In this document: in pieces, positions 61,801-64,000 of the stretch
Numbering within the stretch: the stretch's first letter is position 1
Layout of the letters: each line of letters opens with the position of its first letter
Source of the DNA: Xiphias gladius
Taxonomy: Eukaryota > Chordata > Actinopteri > Istiophoriformes > Xiphiidae
Assembly (NCBI RefSeq): GCF_016859285.1
Contig: NC_053417.1
Coordinates: forward strand, 24,121,206-24,185,205
Direction: 5' to 3'
DNA: 64,000 nt
Position numbers and translations under genes: made by a program
The notes under the pieces: generated by a model
Databases searched by the model: none
Seen by the model: the letters and a program-made list of their open reading frames with translations, nothing else
Told to the model about the DNA's origin: nothing

Positions 61801-61884
61801 AGCCAGATGAGAGATAGCGGGAATAATAACAATTTTTAAACTGTGAGTCACCAGAAAACAACATGTTAAAAGTTATGGGTAATT
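58880..61884. other. Intergenic; nothing recognised
   Basis: No gene, RNA or repeat family identified. A GGGGCGGG and CATATAAGG pair at about 61350-61372 resembles a promoter, but no exon follows. Confidence 0.35.
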
Positions 61885-62240
61885 TAATCTGAGGGATGGC
61901 GATATCAGTCTAATTGTCTTTCAGTCCACCATTTTGGTCCAGACTGAAATTCTTCCAACAACTATTAGATGTATTGCCATGAAATACTGTATAGGTATTC
62001 ATGGTCCCCAGATAAAGAATCCCAATTACTGGGGTCGTCCCCTGCCTGTTTGTCTGGCGCTACCAGCAGGTAGCGACACTTTGAGTGAAATATCTCAAAA
62101 ACTATTGGATGGATTGCCATGAAATTTGGTACGTACGTTTTTGCCCCCTCGGGATGAACCGTAGACTTTCCATACAGAGCCATCATCAGGTCAAAATCTT
62201 AATTGTCCCAATCCTCAAGTTGATGACCAAATACTTGCAA
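61885..62240 (+). mobile_element. Partial copy of the 47.4-kb dispersed repeat
   Basis: Carries GAGGGATGGCGATATCAGTC, TTTTGGTCCAGACTGAAATT, AACTATTGGATGGATTGCCA and TGAAATTTGGTACGTACG, in the order seen at 47400-47800. Non-coding. Confidence 0.6.
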
Positions 62241-64000
62241 AACTAATGACCTTCCTGTCACCCTCAGCTCCACTTGATCCTGCTCTGCATGGCTGTGTGA
62301 AAAAAAATGAAAGCGGTAAATGTCAAGTCTCAAGACAGGAAGGAAGAGATAAGCTGAACATGTTATCTAGAGACATTCATTGAAACTATACTAGTTTGTT
62401 ACACCCATTATGTCGGTGTAAATTATACAAGATGACAGTAAATCTAAAAGCACTTGCTCGTCCACCTGTCTTACTGCAAACACATAGAGGAGACATTATG
62501 GGAAGCCTTGCTTTGTGCTATCAGCCATCATTGTTGTTCCATCAGTCTTGTCTAAGAATGCCTCTGTCAGTGGAGGAAATATAAGCATTCGCCTGATGAA
62601 GTGTTACAAGTCACTGCAACGGTGTGGTGTCCCATTGTGCAATCAACCACTTGTTATCATGAGATATCATGAGAGTCACAACACAAGTGGAGTAGCTCAA
62701 GTCCTTTTTAAAGGGTGGCTTGCCCGGCTCAATCGTACATCTAATACAAATATATATGTGCTTAAAACAGCAGTGGCTGAGTGCCAGCCATGCTCTGTTT
62801 GCAACAATAACATCAGGGAGTAAAAATGAAAAAGAAAATGTTTCTATTTTCACTTTGAGTGCAGTTTGTTTTTGACATGGGAAGTCGGGTGCGAATGTTT
62901 TCATATACATTGTGTCAAACATGTTTGGCCAAGGGCGGCGGGTGTGGGAACGCAACAACAGCAAAAATTGGAGGGAATGTGTGAATGGTTGCATGTGTGT
63001 GTTGTGTGTGTGTATATTTGCGTGTGAAACAATACCCCGAGGCTCTCCAGTGGTCACACAGATTCACTGCCCTCTCCTGCTGTACCCCCAGATACACACA
63101 TTTTACAGGCACATTCCTTCTCTCCGAGGCCTGGCGGCTGCCCCGCAGCGGCAAAACAGAGGAGGGGGTCAGGGGGCACACCATTACTCTGAGAGACAAA
63201 TAGGCCATCCAAATAAAACATGACACCCCGAACACGGGACCTGAATGCAAAACTGGACGAGTGGCTGTGCACTCGACTTATTCAATGTCATCTTTCAGCT
63301 CAAACATTCCTGTTCACATGTTTTCACTATGAAATGGTTTTGACCTGGTTTGGGAATCAGACCCTCTGCAGTTTATTTGTTGTTCTTTCATCATGATAAC
63401 CTGCAAGAAATGCCTGGTGTGATCCAGCTCAGAGTGTTACCAGTTTTATGTTTCACTGTTTTCTAATAAGCCCACCTTGTACCATGTTGTGTAGCCGGGT
63501 GTTTGCATCTTGTCTTGCTTCGTCAGCCCGGCTACTCGGCCTCAGTGACCTCCCATTAAATGATGTCAAGCATTTTATCCTTCCTCTTAAAAAGTTGTGT
63601 TTTTAAGCAAACAAATTCAGTGAGGTATCGCTGAGAGAAAACACTGCATAAAACACAGCGCCGGGTGTAAATGCAGGCAGGTTGGGGTTGCTGTTTGGGG
63701 ACACTTGTGTGTGTTATGGACTGTAGAATGAGGGTGATGGAGCTGGTAGTGGGGTCGTCCCCCCCCCCCCCCAGCAGCTCGCATACTGCTGCTTTACTGC
63801 CCTGCTCCCTCAGACTGATTAGCAGATGTACATAAAAACACAATTGCTCATTTTCAGGAGTTTTGTGGCTGTTTTAACAAGGCAACTAAACAATGGACAC
63901 TGTTTGGATCATCTTGCTCCCCACACACGTTTTCTCAATTTGTCCGGATTGACAGTAAAAGCCCACAAGAGGAAACCATAACGCAGAAGGGCGGGTGATC
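62241..64000. other. Intergenic to window end; nothing recognised
   Basis: Contains a run of 14 C near 63759-63772 and a (TG)-rich stretch near 62994-63013. Overlapping open frames at 62611-63272 on both strands show no recognisable domain. Confidence 0.35.

Noticed and set aside
1-64000. CRISPR arrays, prophage, operons, rRNA or intact tRNA genes
   Set aside because: Eukaryotic intron-containing DNA; regular repeats are microsatellites, and the only tRNA-like signal is the B-box of the SINE at 32.7 kb.

Overview
The window is nuclear DNA of a ray-finned fish, most likely a percomorph teleost. It has multi-exon genes with consensus GT-AG introns, long (TG)n/(GA)n microsatellites, a decayed LINE, a tRNA-derived SINE and many short inverted-repeat transposon relics. 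Nothing looks bacterial, viral or plasmid-derived.

Five protein-coding genes can be assembled exon by exon: smagp (+, 1945-2742), dazap2 (-, 8754-6813), pou6f1 (+, 12983-19662), tfcp2 (+, 22872-31244) and csrnp2 (+, 35847-40093). Every splice junction keeps frame. Predicted lengths are 110, 169, 626, 496 and 560 aa, close to what I recall for the human proteins. The human orthologues sit side by side on chromosome 12q13 (SMAGP, DAZAP2, POU6F1, TFCP2, CSRNP2), so the window is a conserved synteny block; this is also what favours smagp over glycophorin C for the first gene.

Layout: 1-1.7 kb holds LINE and MITE debris. At 1.9-8.9 kb smagp and dazap2 lie tail to tail, dazap2 with a 2.7 kb AT-rich 3' UTR and a CRE palindrome upstream. 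At 9-12.9 kb is the intergenic/5' region between the divergent dazap2 and pou6f1, with a perfect Brn-5-type site. At 13-21.7 kb is pou6f1, at 22-32.5 kb tfcp2, and at 32.7-33.0 kb a SINE. At 33.1-42.4 kb is csrnp2, with a ZNF143-like plus TATA promoter, a first intron holding adjacent Z-DNA- and H-DNA-prone repeats, and a possible long 3' UTR. From about 42.4 kb to the end I find no convincing gene: mostly unique AT-rich DNA, microsatellites and transposon relics, plus one weak candidate exon near 57.7-58.0 kb.

Three of the genes (pou6f1, tfcp2, csrnp2) encode sequence-specific transcription factors. dazap2 encodes a small adaptor protein and smagp a small membrane glycoprotein. They are independent genes held in ancient order, not an operon or pathway. 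I see no undescribed multi-gene system. The less expected signals are the possible pou6f1 autoregulatory site, a tfcp2 cassette exon that reproduces the LSF-ID deletion, a perfect 20-bp hairpin inside a MITE, and several unassigned inverted-repeat element families present in multiple copies.
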